A DNA stretch of 64,000 bases from CAYPGT01 sp964512985 (GTDB lineage: Bacteria > Cyanobacteriota > Vampirovibrionia > LMEP-6097), in contig CAZELI010000012.1 of the NCBI GenBank assembly GCA_964512985.1, positions 1 through 64,000 of the forward strand. Direction: 5' to 3'. Position 1 is the first letter of the stretch; each line of letters starts with the position of its first letter. Below the pieces are notes generated by a model. It searched no databases. It worked only from the letters and a program-made list of their open reading frames with translations, and was not told where the DNA came from. Positions 42,233 through 52,432 of the stretch are shown piece by piece. A program made the position numbers and the translations under genes.

Positions 42233-43039
42233 TTAACAAAAACTATTATTCATGATCTCGCCGAGACCACCAGCTCCAGGGATGATGTACTGAGTATTGG
42301 TCAAGCCGCTCTCTTCGTCTATCAACTCACCAGGCTTCGCTTTAAGTGCTTTCTCTGAGCTAGCTCCGCGGTCGAGTCTGACAGCATAAACTTTCACTTG
42401 AGGATGTTCTGCTTTAAGACGCTTGATATAGTCAGGCGTAACGATAAGGTGCATAGTGATAAATTTCACAGCCTTGCCTGCTACGTTCTCTTGATAATGT
42501 TTAATCGCTTCTGAGATAGAGCCACCAGTAGCGCCCATAGGGTCTGGAATAATAACGATGGCATCTTGCTTATCGCCACCGATTTTTGAACCAGTCCACT
42601 CAACACCAATCACCTGGTTCTGTTCATTAGTCTTACGCGCCATATAAATATGATCTTGGCGGACTAGATCTGGATTAAGAGTTTGGTTGAGGATCTTGAA
42701 ACAAGTTTCACCTGGCAAAGTACCAGCACGGGCGATGTCTACTACTATAGTGCGCGTCTCAGGCTCAATAATAGTACCAGTCCAGTAACCTCTCTCATCG
42801 AGGTTCGCCATGCGCGTTCTAACAGTATCTTCTTTAGTAGGGAATTCATGATTAATGACATCCTTGATAAGGCTAGTGTAGAGATCAGCAACGATGTAAT
42901 TAATAATAGGTTGTTTAGTTTTATCCTTGGAGAGATTTGCTAAGTGACTATGTAAAAATACATCATTAAGAATATGATAGTTCTCACCATAATGATGCTC
43001 TAAATACTGTGTGGATGCTTGTTTCATGGTGTTAGGCAT
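42233..43039 (-). CDS. upp: Uracil phosphoribosyltransferase family protein
   Basis: 268 residues from the ATG at 43039 (274 if the upstream ATG at 43057 is used, which lies over the -10 box). A type I PRTase: the PRPP loop is IIPDPMGATGGSI, and the early ARAGTLPGE and late YIIPGAGGLGEIMN match uracil PRTases. It is about 60 residues longer than typical Upp, with an N-terminal helical extension (YLEHHYGENYHILNDVFLHSHL). Uracil salvage to UMP is the probable role, but the ATGGS variation leaves some doubt on substrate. Confidence 0.82.
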   Translation of the reverse strand: MPNTMKQASTQYLEHHYGENYHILNDVFLHSHLANLSKDKTKQPIINYIVADLYTSLIKDVINHEFPTKEDTVRTRMANLDERGYWTGTIIEPETRTIVVDIARAGTLPGETCFKILNQTLNPDLVRQDHIYMARKTNEQNQVIGVEWTGSKIGGDKQDAIVIIPDPMGATGGSISEAIKHYQENVAGKAVKFITMHLIVTPDYIKRLKAEHPQVKVYAVRLDRGASSEKALKAKPGELIDEESGLTNTQYIIPGAGGLGEIMNNSFC

Positions 43040-43047
43040 AAGAGGAT

Positions 43048-43056
43048 ATTTTAGCA
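43048..43056 (-). promoter_or_regulatory. Extended -10 (TGCTAAAAT), leaderless promoter of upp
   Basis: Minus-strand TGCTAAAAT, 8 nt before the ATG at 43039. The same box and spacing occur at gatC, which supports 43039 rather than 43057 as the start. Confidence 0.55.
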
Positions 43057-43193
43057 TAGGGTCTAATAATAGCTAATATATTAGCTGTTATTAAGGTTTA
43101 GTATGGATAAGGGATAATATATTATCCCTTAAACTTTATGAACAGTACTATATGAGCGATATCATTTTTTCTTCTAATATTCAGAAAAAAAAC

Positions 43194-43240
43194 TTAATGA
43201 AATTTATGATGAAGTAAGAGAAGACAAACTCTGCGGATAA
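43194..43240 (+). pseudogene. Short HipA-like C-terminal remnant before ATPase 4
   Basis: The DNA from about 43194 to 43219 is nearly identical to 57808-57833, and reads NEIYDEVRE in the frame that encodes a HipA-like C-terminus in the longer remnant at 57732-57920. Here the frame ends almost at once and runs into the large palindrome at 43229. Too short to be a gene. Confidence 0.4.
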
Positions 43241-43319
43241 TAGCAAAATAGCTATTATGCGCAGAGTTTGTGGTATAATAATTCTGCGGATAATAGTAAA
43301 ATAGCTATTATCCGCAGAG
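43229..43319 (+). promoter_or_regulatory. Two long palindromes flanking the promoter of ATPase 4
   Basis: Copy 1 (43229-43266): arms CTCTGCGGATAATAG / CTATTATGCGCAGAG, one mismatch. Copy 2 (43283-43318): arms TCTGCGGATAATAG / CTATTATCCGCAGA, perfect. They are 53 bp apart (about five turns). A TATAAT (43274-43279) lies between them, so copy 2 falls in the transcribed leader, which ends with AGAGG before the ATG. A decayed relative of copy 1 is at 57899-57935. Confidence 0.7.
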
Positions 43320-43334
43320 AGGAAATAATAGATA

Positions 43335-44777
43335 ATGCAAAGAAATAAAGATGTTTTTGTTGGTAGAGAGGCAGAATTAAAAAAACTCAAGAAGCTTGTA
43401 GAGAAGAAAACTGCCAGCATTGCTGTAATCACGGGAAGAAGGCGCATAGGTAAAAGTAGATTAGTCCGAGAATTTACTAAAGGAAAAAAACACTATGTAT
43501 TTTCTGGTATACCCCCATTAGAGCAGACGACAGCAGAGGATCAGAGAAGGGAATTTGCTAAACAGTTTGCGCAACAATTTGATTTATATGAACCTCATTT
43601 TGATGATTGGAGTGAATATTTTCAACTACTTGCTAAACACACCTCTAATTCTAAATTGGTAATTTTTTTCGATGAAATTTCTTGGATGGGTTCAAAGGAT
43701 CATAATTTTCTTGGTAAATTGAAAACGGCTTGGGATCTACATTTTAGCAAAAATCCAAATTTGATCTTGATACTTTGTGGTTCAGTTTCATCATGGATAG
43801 AAAAGAATATACTGAGCAGTACAGGCTTCGTAGGAAGAATCACAGCAAAAATTTCTTTAGAAGAATTAAATTTAAAAGAGTGCGGGGAGTTTTTTGATAA
43901 AGTGGGTTTTCAGGCTTCTGCGTTTGAACGTCTTACTTACTTGTCAGTTGTTGGTGGAGTACCTTGGTATCTTGAGTTATTGAATCACGAAGATTCAGTA
44001 AACGAAAATATCAAAAACCTGTGTTTCACTAAAGATGGAATATTAGTAGATGAATTCGATAGGATATTTAATGATTTATTTGGTAAAAGAAATGAAATAT
44101 ATAAAAAGATTGTAGAACATTTAACGAAAGGACCTTTAGAGTTTGATGATATAGCAGAAATTTTATCGTATAGCAATAGTGGTACTTTAAGTGAGTATTT
44201 AGACGAACTTAATCAATCGGGTTTTATCAGCCGTGATTATACTTGGTCTCTCAAGACGGGACAACTCTCTCGCCTATCACAATTTCGTCTTAGTGATAAT
44301 TATCTAAGATTTTATTTTCGATTTATATTGCCAAACATGAATAAAATTAAAAAGAATCAATTTTCTGAAATGTCTATAAGTTCCTTAGTTGGCTGGAACT
44401 CTGTTATTGGTTTGCAGTTTGAAAATTTGGTTTTGAATAATCATTTACTTCTGCTAGAAGAATTGGGTATCAAAGCAGAAGATGTAATCATAAGCAATCC
44501 TTTCTTCCAAAGAAAAACATCGAAACAAGAAGCATGTCAAATCGATTATTTGATTCAAACAAAATATAAAACTTTATATCTTTGTGAAGTAAAGTTTTCA
44601 CAAAATGAAATAAAGACTTCTGTTATTAATGAAGTACAGGAGAAAATTAAGCGTATGCGTTTACCCAAAGGCCTAGCTGTTTGTCCAGTATTAATCCATG
44701 CAGGTGATGTCAGCGATAAGGTTTATGAGAGTGAATACTTTAAAAAAATAATTGATTTTTGTGAATTGTTGAGTTAA
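43335..44777 (+). CDS. Archaeal-type AAA ATPase with DUF234-like C-terminus (ATPase 4)
   Basis: 480 residues. VFVGREAELKKLKKLVEKK and Walker A GRRRIGKSRL, Walker B LVIFFDEISWMG, the sensor LILCGSVSSW and the GRITAKISLEEL segment define the archaeal ATPase group. A winged helix (DDIAEILSYSNSGTLSEYLDELNQSGFI) is followed by LRFYFRFI and a nuclease-fold-like end, QIDYLIQTKYKTLYLCEVKFS, as in DUF234 proteins. Function of the family is unproven. It is followed without gap by a 24-codon remnant and lies at the edge of the giant-protein region. Confidence 0.85.
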   Translation: MQRNKDVFVGREAELKKLKKLVEKKTASIAVITGRRRIGKSRLVREFTKGKKHYVFSGIPPLEQTTAEDQRREFAKQFAQQFDLYEPHFDDWSEYFQLLAKHTSNSKLVIFFDEISWMGSKDHNFLGKLKTAWDLHFSKNPNLILILCGSVSSWIEKNILSSTGFVGRITAKISLEELNLKECGEFFDKVGFQASAFERLTYLSVVGGVPWYLELLNHEDSVNENIKNLCFTKDGILVDEFDRIFNDLFGKRNEIYKKIVEHLTKGPLEFDDIAEILSYSNSGTLSEYLDELNQSGFISRDYTWSLKTGQLSRLSQFRLSDNYLRFYFRFILPNMNKIKKNQFSEMSISSLVGWNSVIGLQFENLVLNNHLLLLEELGIKAEDVIISNPFFQRKTSKQEACQIDYLIQTKYKTLYLCEVKFSQNEIKTSVINEVQEKIKRMRLPKGLAVCPVLIHAGDVSDKVYESEYFKKIIDFCELLS

Positions 44778-44851
44778 TGAAACCTTCAGAAATTGTTTTA
44801 TTGGGAGCGGAGTATGCGATTGGGGTTGAGGGTAGGAAAGCAAGAGTTTGA
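44777..44851 (+). pseudogene. 24-codon remnant, homologous to a fragment at 57555
   Basis: ATG overlaps the ATPase 4 stop (TAATG). The peptide contains LLGAEYAIGVEGRKARV and then stops. A similar peptide, YWGAEFAAGFEGRKILV, is encoded at 57573-57626. The two resemble the start of one protein family that has been lost at both places; I do not recognise the family. Confidence 0.4.
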
Positions 44852-44886
44852 AATTAACTTATATGGCAAAAGTTATTTAAAAAATT

Positions 44887-47800
44887 CTAAGACTTAAGAT
44901 CTATTCCTCCTACAAGCTTAGTCAACGCAAATAATGCTCTATCTTCTAATTCCTTATCACGATCTGGTTCCAATATATCAAGTACGCTTTCTAAAGAAAC
45001 ATTGATGCCCATCTGAGGATTAATTTGTTTAATGGATTTATCCAAAGTTTTCAAAGTTCCACGATGCTGTATTGATATTCTTAAACTATTTAATTGTTCT
45101 TCACTGGATAATATTTTGCGAAGTTCAGAAATCATTGCCTTGGCATCATTCCTTACCCAATGTCCATTATCATAGGCATAACAGTAAGCTCCTAATGGAG
45201 TACTTGTTTTAAAATCTTTAATTATAAAGTTTATTTGATTATCACATTGAAATATTATTTGAGTTTTGTATAGCTTACCAAGATCAAAGGTAATGCTTGT
45301 ATCGCTTTTAGTATAGTCACTCCAAAGCCAATAAAGTAATCTACCAAGATCAAGATCTCTTTTAATTTGATCTTTTATCCTTTCATTAGCTATTTTTATG
45401 ATGTCATCAACTTTCAGTAAAGCTGATCCATGATATGCCGGCTCTTTACAAAACATTTTGATTGCATCATCAAAAAAGTGATTACTATCTTGCTCTAGAC
45501 CAGCTATCTTGAATAGATCATTGTGATTAACTTTAAAGTATTTAGCTAGATCACTTAGAAAATCAGCGATTTTTTCATGGTCGGATAAAGTCTTTTTGGC
45601 TAGTCGCCAATTTTGAAAAAGACCACGAGCATATTCTTTAACATCAGCTTCACTAGGTAATTCGATACTGGAACTACTAGCTGGAGCCTCTGTCAGATTC
45701 TTAGCTGGTGATATTGGGCTAGGCAGAGCTTGCTCTCCAAGAACAATTGGACTAGCAACTCCAGGTTTTGTATAAACTATCGATATTTTATCTCTTAATA
45801 TAACTAATTGAACACTATCATTATCTTCCGATAACCTCATCGTCATGCAAGATCCATCCATATCTTTCATAGTTCGCAATTTAATTGCTAAGTCTAAAGC
45901 ACTCGCGTTAACAAAAGACATCGATATCTCTTCTCTTAGAGTCGGCAAAGTAATGGACTCGGCTACGCGATTAACAGTTCTATTTATAAAATCATTTACA
46001 AAGCGCTTCCATTCTGGATTTACATTTCCCTCATCATCAATTAAAGATCCTATCCCTAATTGATCATACATTTCTTTGATTGATAAATTAAATTGACTTG
46101 CAGCATCACTAAGCAATTGCTGATACTCTTCTACTCTTTCTGCTTCTGAAAGTTTAGTAGCTAAATTTTGTTCACCTAATTTTTTTGCGATTTCTAATGG
46201 TGTTGCAGGTGCAAGATTTGCTGGTCTTTCACCTAATATTTTTTCTTTAGGTGTATCAGAGTTGAGAATTATTTGAATTTGATCATTAAGAGCATAATAT
46301 ATTTGCAAATCTATATCTTTCGGATCTGCTATTGGAAAACCAACTCTACAATCAGCAGTAGGTAATTTAATTTTGAAAATAACCCTCTTCAAAAGAATTC
46401 CAATCATTGGTCCTGCTGGTATAACTATTTCATTTTCAATATCAGTCTTCTGAATATTAGTTTCAACAAATGAAGCCAAATCATCAAGCCAAGAAATATT
46501 TATATTTCCATCTTGGGTAATAATGAATCCTATACCTAATTGATCGAAAATTGTTTTAATTGGCAAATTAAATCGATTTCCTATTGATGAGATTATTCCC
46601 TCTACTGCTGTTTGAGAATTTGCCTTAAGCAATTGATCTGTTATTTTTTGTTTTTCTAAGGCTTCAGCTATTTCTAATGGTGTAAATTGAGCTGGTGGTG
46701 GATTTATAGGTCTTGTGCCCAAAATTTGTTTACCGGATGTATCAGGATTCAAAATTAATTTTATTGTATTAGTTGTTGTAAAGCCTAAGCTTAGACTAAT
46801 CTTGTCGTTTACAAGAGGACTATTAACTGTAAAATCTCTATCTTTAAGTTTTGAATCTGTAAGTCTCGAAAAGAACTTCTTTAATAAGGCTTCTAGTATT
46901 GTAGCTGTTGGCACTTCAAATTCCCCATCTATTCCTAGATTCGACTTACGAAGAGTAGTTTCAATAAATTGAATAAGATCTGCTATCCATGCTCGATTTA
47001 TAGTTCCATCTGTGTTAACAAGAAATCCTATATCCATAAGATCAAACAATTCTTTAAGTGATAATTCAAATTTATTTGCAAGATCGGACAATAATCGTAG
47101 ATCTCCATCTAAATGTTCAGTGGTTGTAATTTTAGGAAATTGTTCTTCCAATGCTCTTGCTATATCCATTAATAATGATTCTTTACCCGGCGCCTTTTCC
47201 CTATTAGATTCTGCGTTCACTGATGTTGGAGCCACAACCCATTTCCCCTCTGTTAATTCGATCTCTCTTAAAACACTATCGCTCCCATCAGCATTACTAA
47301 GGCGTTCTTGAGCATAATCTATTCCATTTGTAGCAAAAGTATTCCCTTCATCATTATTTTTTTGACCAGCTGGTACAATAAAACTCTTCTGATCTTTGAA
47401 TATTTTTCCAAGTACTGCGACAACAGAAACTCTATCTATATTCTGATCTTCCATCTTTGCATCTTGTCTCCATAAAGCATAACTTATACCTGATATCGTC
47501 GGATAAATATGCGTATATCTATCAAGACCATAAAATTCCAATAATGATTCTAATGTAGGGCTTGGGTCCAGTTCCAATTTATTTAAATAATTCTTGAAAG
47601 TTTGAACAAGTTGTGCTGGATTTTGCTTAACTTGCTCTAACCACCATTCTTTTTGTTTTCCAATTTCATCAATGGCAAGCTGTACTTGGGTTAGAGCTGA
47701 CAGGGATTTGTCTGGATTAATTGGTGGAGAATTAAGGGAATTAGACGGAATTCGCTGAACTGGTTGTACCCAAGTTTTAGTTTCTCCGCCATATGTCAAT

Positions 47801-50800
47801 TTACCTGTATGCGTATAATATTTTTGATATTCTGGACCCATAGTTTGTCCATCTATTACGCCAGTACTATTCGTGCGTAATAGATTTATTGAATCACTAC
47901 CATTTATGGTTACTGCAAGCCACGTGTCTTCCATTTTTGCTAATAGTTTTATATAAGACATAGAATCATCCCATATAGCATGTCTTAATTCCCAAGTTTT
48001 AAGCCATTGAGCATTATTTGCAAAAAAGTCTTGTGTAAGTTTTTCCATACTATCTAAACTTTCTGTATCAAAATCTACCGATCTAGCAAAAACGTTCGTC
48101 AGACTTCTACTTAAATGTTTACTATATTTAATTGTAGGGTTTTCTAAACCAGCTTGCTCATATAATTCATCGAAAGTCAAACCATTTTCAGTAGCAATTC
48201 TAGAAAGTTCAGCATATCCAGAATCAGATGCATCTTTTATCGTTTCTCTGAAATCTTCATGTGAATATTTTTCTCTAATATCGTCTAATATTGATGTTGA
48301 TGCTACTTGATTTTCTGTTCCTAAAACTTTCCGTACTTTTTCAATATCAGCAAACCCAGGATAACGTTCATTTGCAAATTCCACAAAATCTTTTAAATAT
48401 TGAAAAGCCTTTGTTCTAATAGTTTGATTAATTGATGGATCAAATATTTTATTGGAACAAAGTACAGCAGAGCTGGCAGTTATAATTTCTGGATCATTTA
48501 CTGGAGTATTGGGAAAAGTTTTAACTAAGAAATCATCAACTAAACGAAGGAAAAGATGTATAGAGCCAACGCTATCAGGGTCTTCAGCAGGTATGCTTAA
48601 TAATGCTTCACTTGCTTCTTCTAATGAATCAGTTGTAGTTTTTCTGAGATCAGCTCTGACTGAGCGAAATATATTAAAGGCTTTTGAAAATCTCTTAAGT
48701 TCCCATTTTTGTTCTTGCTGATTAAATTTAATATCACTACATTGTTCTGCATTGACAATTCTCATGAAGTTATTACAAACGGTCAAGCCTAATGGTGGAG
48801 AAGCACCTTTAAAATCCATTTCCCTTGACAGATTTTTATTGTTTTTAAGTTCTGGGAATAATTCATTAGCAAGTATAAATGGCATCATTTTTGAAGATGT
48901 CGGGTTTAATATTATAGGAATTATTCTTTTATCATTATCCTCACCTAAAAGAATTGTTAAACCATCTTGGTAACGTTGCTTAATCACTTGATAATCAGGG
49001 AAACTGTCAAGATCTGTGACTGTAATTCCAGCTTTTGGAAGAATTTTTCTGCTAACAATTTCTTCTGGTCTGTTAATATTAGCTGGATCTGGAGCGAAGT
49101 TAAATTCCACACGATTTTCTTCACGATATCGATCTGCAATTAATTTCAATTCACCTAAATCCCTCACTCCGGTTAATTTAGGAAACTCTGCAATAATCGA
49201 GTCCAATTTAAGAGTTGGATCTTTAGTCTTTTCATAAGTATAGTTAACAAATTCTCTAAATAAAGCTTGGTTTGCACTACGTTCTTCTTGTGTTAAAGTT
49301 GTTGCAAATCTAGATGCAGTACCCATTGTTACTTCAAGAACTTTTTTGACATCTTCTGTTCTCAGTGCAGAAGTTTTTTCTTTTATAAAATCTTCAAAAA
49401 GTCGATGGGTGTGAACTTTTCCATCTATTCCATTACAGATAGAAAAAACTTTAGACATCCAGGAATTATTGCATTCCTGTGAGAAAATTTTGCTATAGGC
49501 TTTATCAATATCCCTGTCAGAGAAATCATTGTCTTTCACCCAAATCTGATTATCAGAGTCATAACGATAACATTGAGTATCAGTGGTTTCATGAGTTACA
49601 GTGCCTCTAGCCTTTTTAAGCTTCTCTTGAAAATTACAGTTAATTGAATATTCGGATAAATCAAAATTCAATCTCTCTTGATCAGGTTCTGGAGCTTCTG
49701 GTTTTGGAATATTGATTGTGATATTAGTTGGAATGTTATAAAATCCTTCACTAATTATTGTTTGTACAAAATTTCTAGCTCTTATTTCATTGCGCTTGCG
49801 TTCTATTGCATCTAATATTTTTATTTGTTGATCTGAAGTTTTTAGTTTACCTTCAAAGTATTTAGCACATTGGTTAATAGGATCTGCATAGAAAGATTTG
49901 GGTTCAGAAACCTCTGCAATACGGTACATCTCTTCTAGAGGAATATTAGTATCTAAGCTAATTTTAGCTACATAATCTTGGACACCTTGAACAGTTTGAT
50001 TGTTAAATACTTTTTTACCATCTGGATTCATTTTCCTTCCATAAGCATCTTTAGGATTATCAGAGGAATTTTTAGGATCATCCCCACAAATATAACCTTT
50101 AGCTTTGATTAGATCGCTAAGTTCGTATTGTCCTCTAATACCGAGTAAATCTGGAAATAAAGAAATAAAATTCCAATCAGCTATATTGAGACTTTCACGT
50201 TCAATTCCATAATTTAGAAAAGAAATATATGATCTAAGTAAGTTCTGAGAAGTGGTTTTATTCTCTTCAGTGAAATACCTACTATCACCATTGATAATTG
50301 CAATATCTCTCTTTCTGCGTTCTGGATCAAGGAAATCCTTATTCTCATTGACTTTTCGAAGGAACCTAGCTACAAGTTCAGGATTTTGGGTTGTATTATT
50401 AGTTGCAGTAATCCAAGCTTGATTAAAGTTAGTAGCATCCAAAGCAGCTAAGTTTGCTTTTACCATTGAACTAGCTTCTTGCTGATTAATAACTAGTTTA
50501 TCTGGGAATTGAACGAGAGCCTTATTATAATCAGCACCAATAAAATCAATAAATTCTTTTAATAAATTTAGATCTTCTTCATTAAGTGGTTTTTCTATTC
50601 CACAAAGTAAATTTATTTGTGCAACACTTAATTTTTTCGAAGCTTGAGTTTTAGCGAAATTCTCAATCGCGGTTAGCAAGCGTACTTTAGTGCCAATTTG
50701 CAAACCAGATAAAACTTCAATATCAATCATTTGATTAGTATAAAAACTAATAAACTTTAGCCATTCTGGATCGGCAGCTAATAAATTTATGGATTTAAAT

Positions 50801-52377
50801 TCAGATTTATTTTTGATCTTAGTTTGCGAAGAGTTTAAAAAATCTGTACGAAGATGATAATCCGAGGCGCTAACAGATTTTCTAATACCTTCGTCTTTCC
50901 AAATTGTTTTAATTAATTGGTTCAATAATAATTCTTGGACTAGTGAATCTACATAACGTTCAACAAGTTTTTTAATTTCTTCTTCGTATTTAAGGTCATT
51001 ATTCATCAATCCTCTTTCTTGATGAGTGCAATTTTTTTCAGCTCGTTCTAAAAGCGGTTGGAAATGAGTTCTTGTCCTATTTTGAAGAGTAATTAGCTGT
51101 TCAGAATGCTCATCTGCAGCTTGGATTAGGCTTGGTAAATATATTTTTAGATTTTCAGGAAGAGTCTTTGCAAAAAATTCTTTTTTGTTTTCTTCTTTTG
51201 GAGGATAGAGATATTTATCCAAAATTGCTTTTTGAAAATCAATGAAACTTTCATATTTAGGAGTTTCTATTTGCAGTAAATCTGGTGCAACTGTTGCAAC
51301 ATGAGCTTTGTAAGAATCAAGGCTTGAATAAATATGATGTCCTGGATATAGTCTTGCTAAAAGCTTTTGGTTGAAAGTTATAATTTCAGTAAAATGACCT
51401 GGATCTATTTTTCTACCGTATAGTACATCTTCATCTAAGGATTTACCATGGTGTTTTAAATAGATTTGAAGTTTTTTTAAATAAAATGTTTCCCCGTCTG
51501 CAGGGAATTGATTCTCTAATACTCTTCTAGGCTTAAGTCGCCAGAATATAGGCTCTAAGCCTTTTTCAACCCAGGGTTTATGATTACTTAAAGTGGTGGT
51601 GTCAATTTCATTATCACCATCAATAATCTTATCCACTGAATCATCCGATAAATTTGCTTCTCCACTTTTCGCAATGTCTTCTCCTGAATCATCAGATAAA
51701 TTAGTTTCTGGATTATCAGTAGTAGCACCATCTACTAAACTCGCATCTGAATTTATATCATCACTATCTCCTGAATCAGCATCGGAACCTGAGAAAAATT
51801 CTCCCCAACCATGATCAACTTCATCATTCTTATTTGGGTCTGCCTCTATTAGGTCAAACCTCTCAACTGGAACATTCTTTGGAACAGTTTCTGAAATATC
51901 TACTTCTGATACATGTACACCATCATCCTGGAAAATAATGTCTATCGGTGCTAATGCTTCAGGCAATGGATCAGATTCTAATTGCACAAATTTATCAATC
52001 AATGTAAGTAAATCTGGATCTAGTTGACGAAAAAACCGAAGCCCCAGCTCAAGTTTTTCATCTACAGTAGTTTCTATGATTGGCTTTTCTAAATATTGTG
52101 GTGAAAAAACTATATCTAATAGTTCAAATAAGTTTCGATGGAGTACTAGGCTTTGTTCAAGTTCAGGTAAAGTTTTATGTTCTTGGACATTACCTTGGCG
52201 CTGCTTTTCACTCAATGAAGTAAAATCTGCTGGCGTTTGTTGCAAACTTGTAGACTGCCTTAAAGCCGTAGTAGATTCTTGCAAACGCCTGAGGTTCTCT
52301 TTTAACTCTTGTTTAAGAGGGTTAAATTGTAAATTCCGCAGCATGTTATTACAGATTGCAAAGGCAAAATATAGCAT
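44887..52377 (-). CDS. Giant modular protein of unknown function (~2500 residues)
   Basis: About 2496 residues from the ATG at 52377 (TTG at 52389 and ATG at 52344 are alternatives; 52344 follows a TGCTATATT -10). No signal peptide. An acidic low-complexity region (about 150-280) contains two imperfect NLSDDSxxxI repeats. The rest is a chain of modules: LTG-type repeats (LFPDLLG near 745, FPKLTGVRDL near 1070, YPGFAD near 1343); a helical unit with LS-x-LA...LS-x-KELYD-x-xGI (near 1770, 1940, 2105, 2285); and beta stretches with an IW motif. A 400-residue block around 1050-1470 is colinear with the second giant protein. Enzymatic motifs not seen. Divergent from the helicase pair. Confidence 0.8.
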   Translation of the reverse strand: MLYFAFAICNNMLRNLQFNPLKQELKENLRRLQESTTALRQSTSLQQTPADFTSLSEKQRQGNVQEHKTLPELEQSLVLHRNLFELLDIVFSPQYLEKPIIETTVDEKLELGLRFFRQLDPDLLTLIDKFVQLESDPLPEALAPIDIIFQDDGVHVSEVDISETVPKNVPVERFDLIEADPNKNDEVDHGWGEFFSGSDADSGDSDDINSDASLVDGATTDNPETNLSDDSGEDIAKSGEANLSDDSVDKIIDGDNEIDTTTLSNHKPWVEKGLEPIFWRLKPRRVLENQFPADGETFYLKKLQIYLKHHGKSLDEDVLYGRKIDPGHFTEIITFNQKLLARLYPGHHIYSSLDSYKAHVATVAPDLLQIETPKYESFIDFQKAILDKYLYPPKEENKKEFFAKTLPENLKIYLPSLIQAADEHSEQLITLQNRTRTHFQPLLERAEKNCTHQERGLMNNDLKYEEEIKKLVERYVDSLVQELLLNQLIKTIWKDEGIRKSVSASDYHLRTDFLNSSQTKIKNKSEFKSINLLAADPEWLKFISFYTNQMIDIEVLSGLQIGTKVRLLTAIENFAKTQASKKLSVAQINLLCGIEKPLNEEDLNLLKEFIDFIGADYNKALVQFPDKLVINQQEASSMVKANLAALDATNFNQAWITATNNTTQNPELVARFLRKVNENKDFLDPERRKRDIAIINGDSRYFTEENKTTSQNLLRSYISFLNYGIERESLNIADWNFISLFPDLLGIRGQYELSDLIKAKGYICGDDPKNSSDNPKDAYGRKMNPDGKKVFNNQTVQGVQDYVAKISLDTNIPLEEMYRIAEVSEPKSFYADPINQCAKYFEGKLKTSDQQIKILDAIERKRNEIRARNFVQTIISEGFYNIPTNITINIPKPEAPEPDQERLNFDLSEYSINCNFQEKLKKARGTVTHETTDTQCYRYDSDNQIWVKDNDFSDRDIDKAYSKIFSQECNNSWMSKVFSICNGIDGKVHTHRLFEDFIKEKTSALRTEDVKKVLEVTMGTASRFATTLTQEERSANQALFREFVNYTYEKTKDPTLKLDSIIAEFPKLTGVRDLGELKLIADRYREENRVEFNFAPDPANINRPEEIVSRKILPKAGITVTDLDSFPDYQVIKQRYQDGLTILLGEDNDKRIIPIILNPTSSKMMPFILANELFPELKNNKNLSREMDFKGASPPLGLTVCNNFMRIVNAEQCSDIKFNQQEQKWELKRFSKAFNIFRSVRADLRKTTTDSLEEASEALLSIPAEDPDSVGSIHLFLRLVDDFLVKTFPNTPVNDPEIITASSAVLCSNKIFDPSINQTIRTKAFQYLKDFVEFANERYPGFADIEKVRKVLGTENQVASTSILDDIREKYSHEDFRETIKDASDSGYAELSRIATENGLTFDELYEQAGLENPTIKYSKHLSRSLTNVFARSVDFDTESLDSMEKLTQDFFANNAQWLKTWELRHAIWDDSMSYIKLLAKMEDTWLAVTINGSDSINLLRTNSTGVIDGQTMGPEYQKYYTHTGKLTYGGETKTWVQPVQRIPSNSLNSPPINPDKSLSALTQVQLAIDEIGKQKEWWLEQVKQNPAQLVQTFKNYLNKLELDPSPTLESLLEFYGLDRYTHIYPTISGISYALWRQDAKMEDQNIDRVSVVAVLGKIFKDQKSFIVPAGQKNNDEGNTFATNGIDYAQERLSNADGSDSVLREIELTEGKWVVAPTSVNAESNREKAPGKESLLMDIARALEEQFPKITTTEHLDGDLRLLSDLANKFELSLKELFDLMDIGFLVNTDGTINRAWIADLIQFIETTLRKSNLGIDGEFEVPTATILEALLKKFFSRLTDSKLKDRDFTVNSPLVNDKISLSLGFTTTNTIKLILNPDTSGKQILGTRPINPPPAQFTPLEIAEALEKQKITDQLLKANSQTAVEGIISSIGNRFNLPIKTIFDQLGIGFIITQDGNINISWLDDLASFVETNIQKTDIENEIVIPAGPMIGILLKRVIFKIKLPTADCRVGFPIADPKDIDLQIYYALNDQIQIILNSDTPKEKILGERPANLAPATPLEIAKKLGEQNLATKLSEAERVEEYQQLLSDAASQFNLSIKEMYDQLGIGSLIDDEGNVNPEWKRFVNDFINRTVNRVAESITLPTLREEISMSFVNASALDLAIKLRTMKDMDGSCMTMRLSEDNDSVQLVILRDKISIVYTKPGVASPIVLGEQALPSPISPAKNLTEAPASSSSIELPSEADVKEYARGLFQNWRLAKKTLSDHEKIADFLSDLAKYFKVNHNDLFKIAGLEQDSNHFFDDAIKMFCKEPAYHGSALLKVDDIIKIANERIKDQIKRDLDLGRLLYWLWSDYTKSDTSITFDLGKLYKTQIIFQCDNQINFIIKDFKTSTPLGAYCYAYDNGHWVRNDAKAMISELRKILSSEEQLNSLRISIQHRGTLKTLDKSIKQINPQMGINVSLESVLDILEPDRDKELEDRALFALTKLVGGIDLKS

Positions 52378-52417
52378 ATTATTTTGCAATAGTCTAGACT
52401 TATTTGCATATTATTAT

Positions 52418-52423
52418 TATAAT
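52418..52423 (+). promoter_or_regulatory. -10 box (TATAAT) of the helicase pair
   Basis: TATAAT 9 nt before the ATG at 52433; no Shine-Dalgarno sequence. It lies in the roughly 55-bp divergent region shared with the giant gene. Confidence 0.55.
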
Positions 52424-52432
52424 GTATAGACT

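Noticed and set aside
43040..43057. Upstream ATG for upp
   Set aside because: It overlaps the TGCTAAAAT -10 box; the downstream ATG has the spacing seen at gatC.
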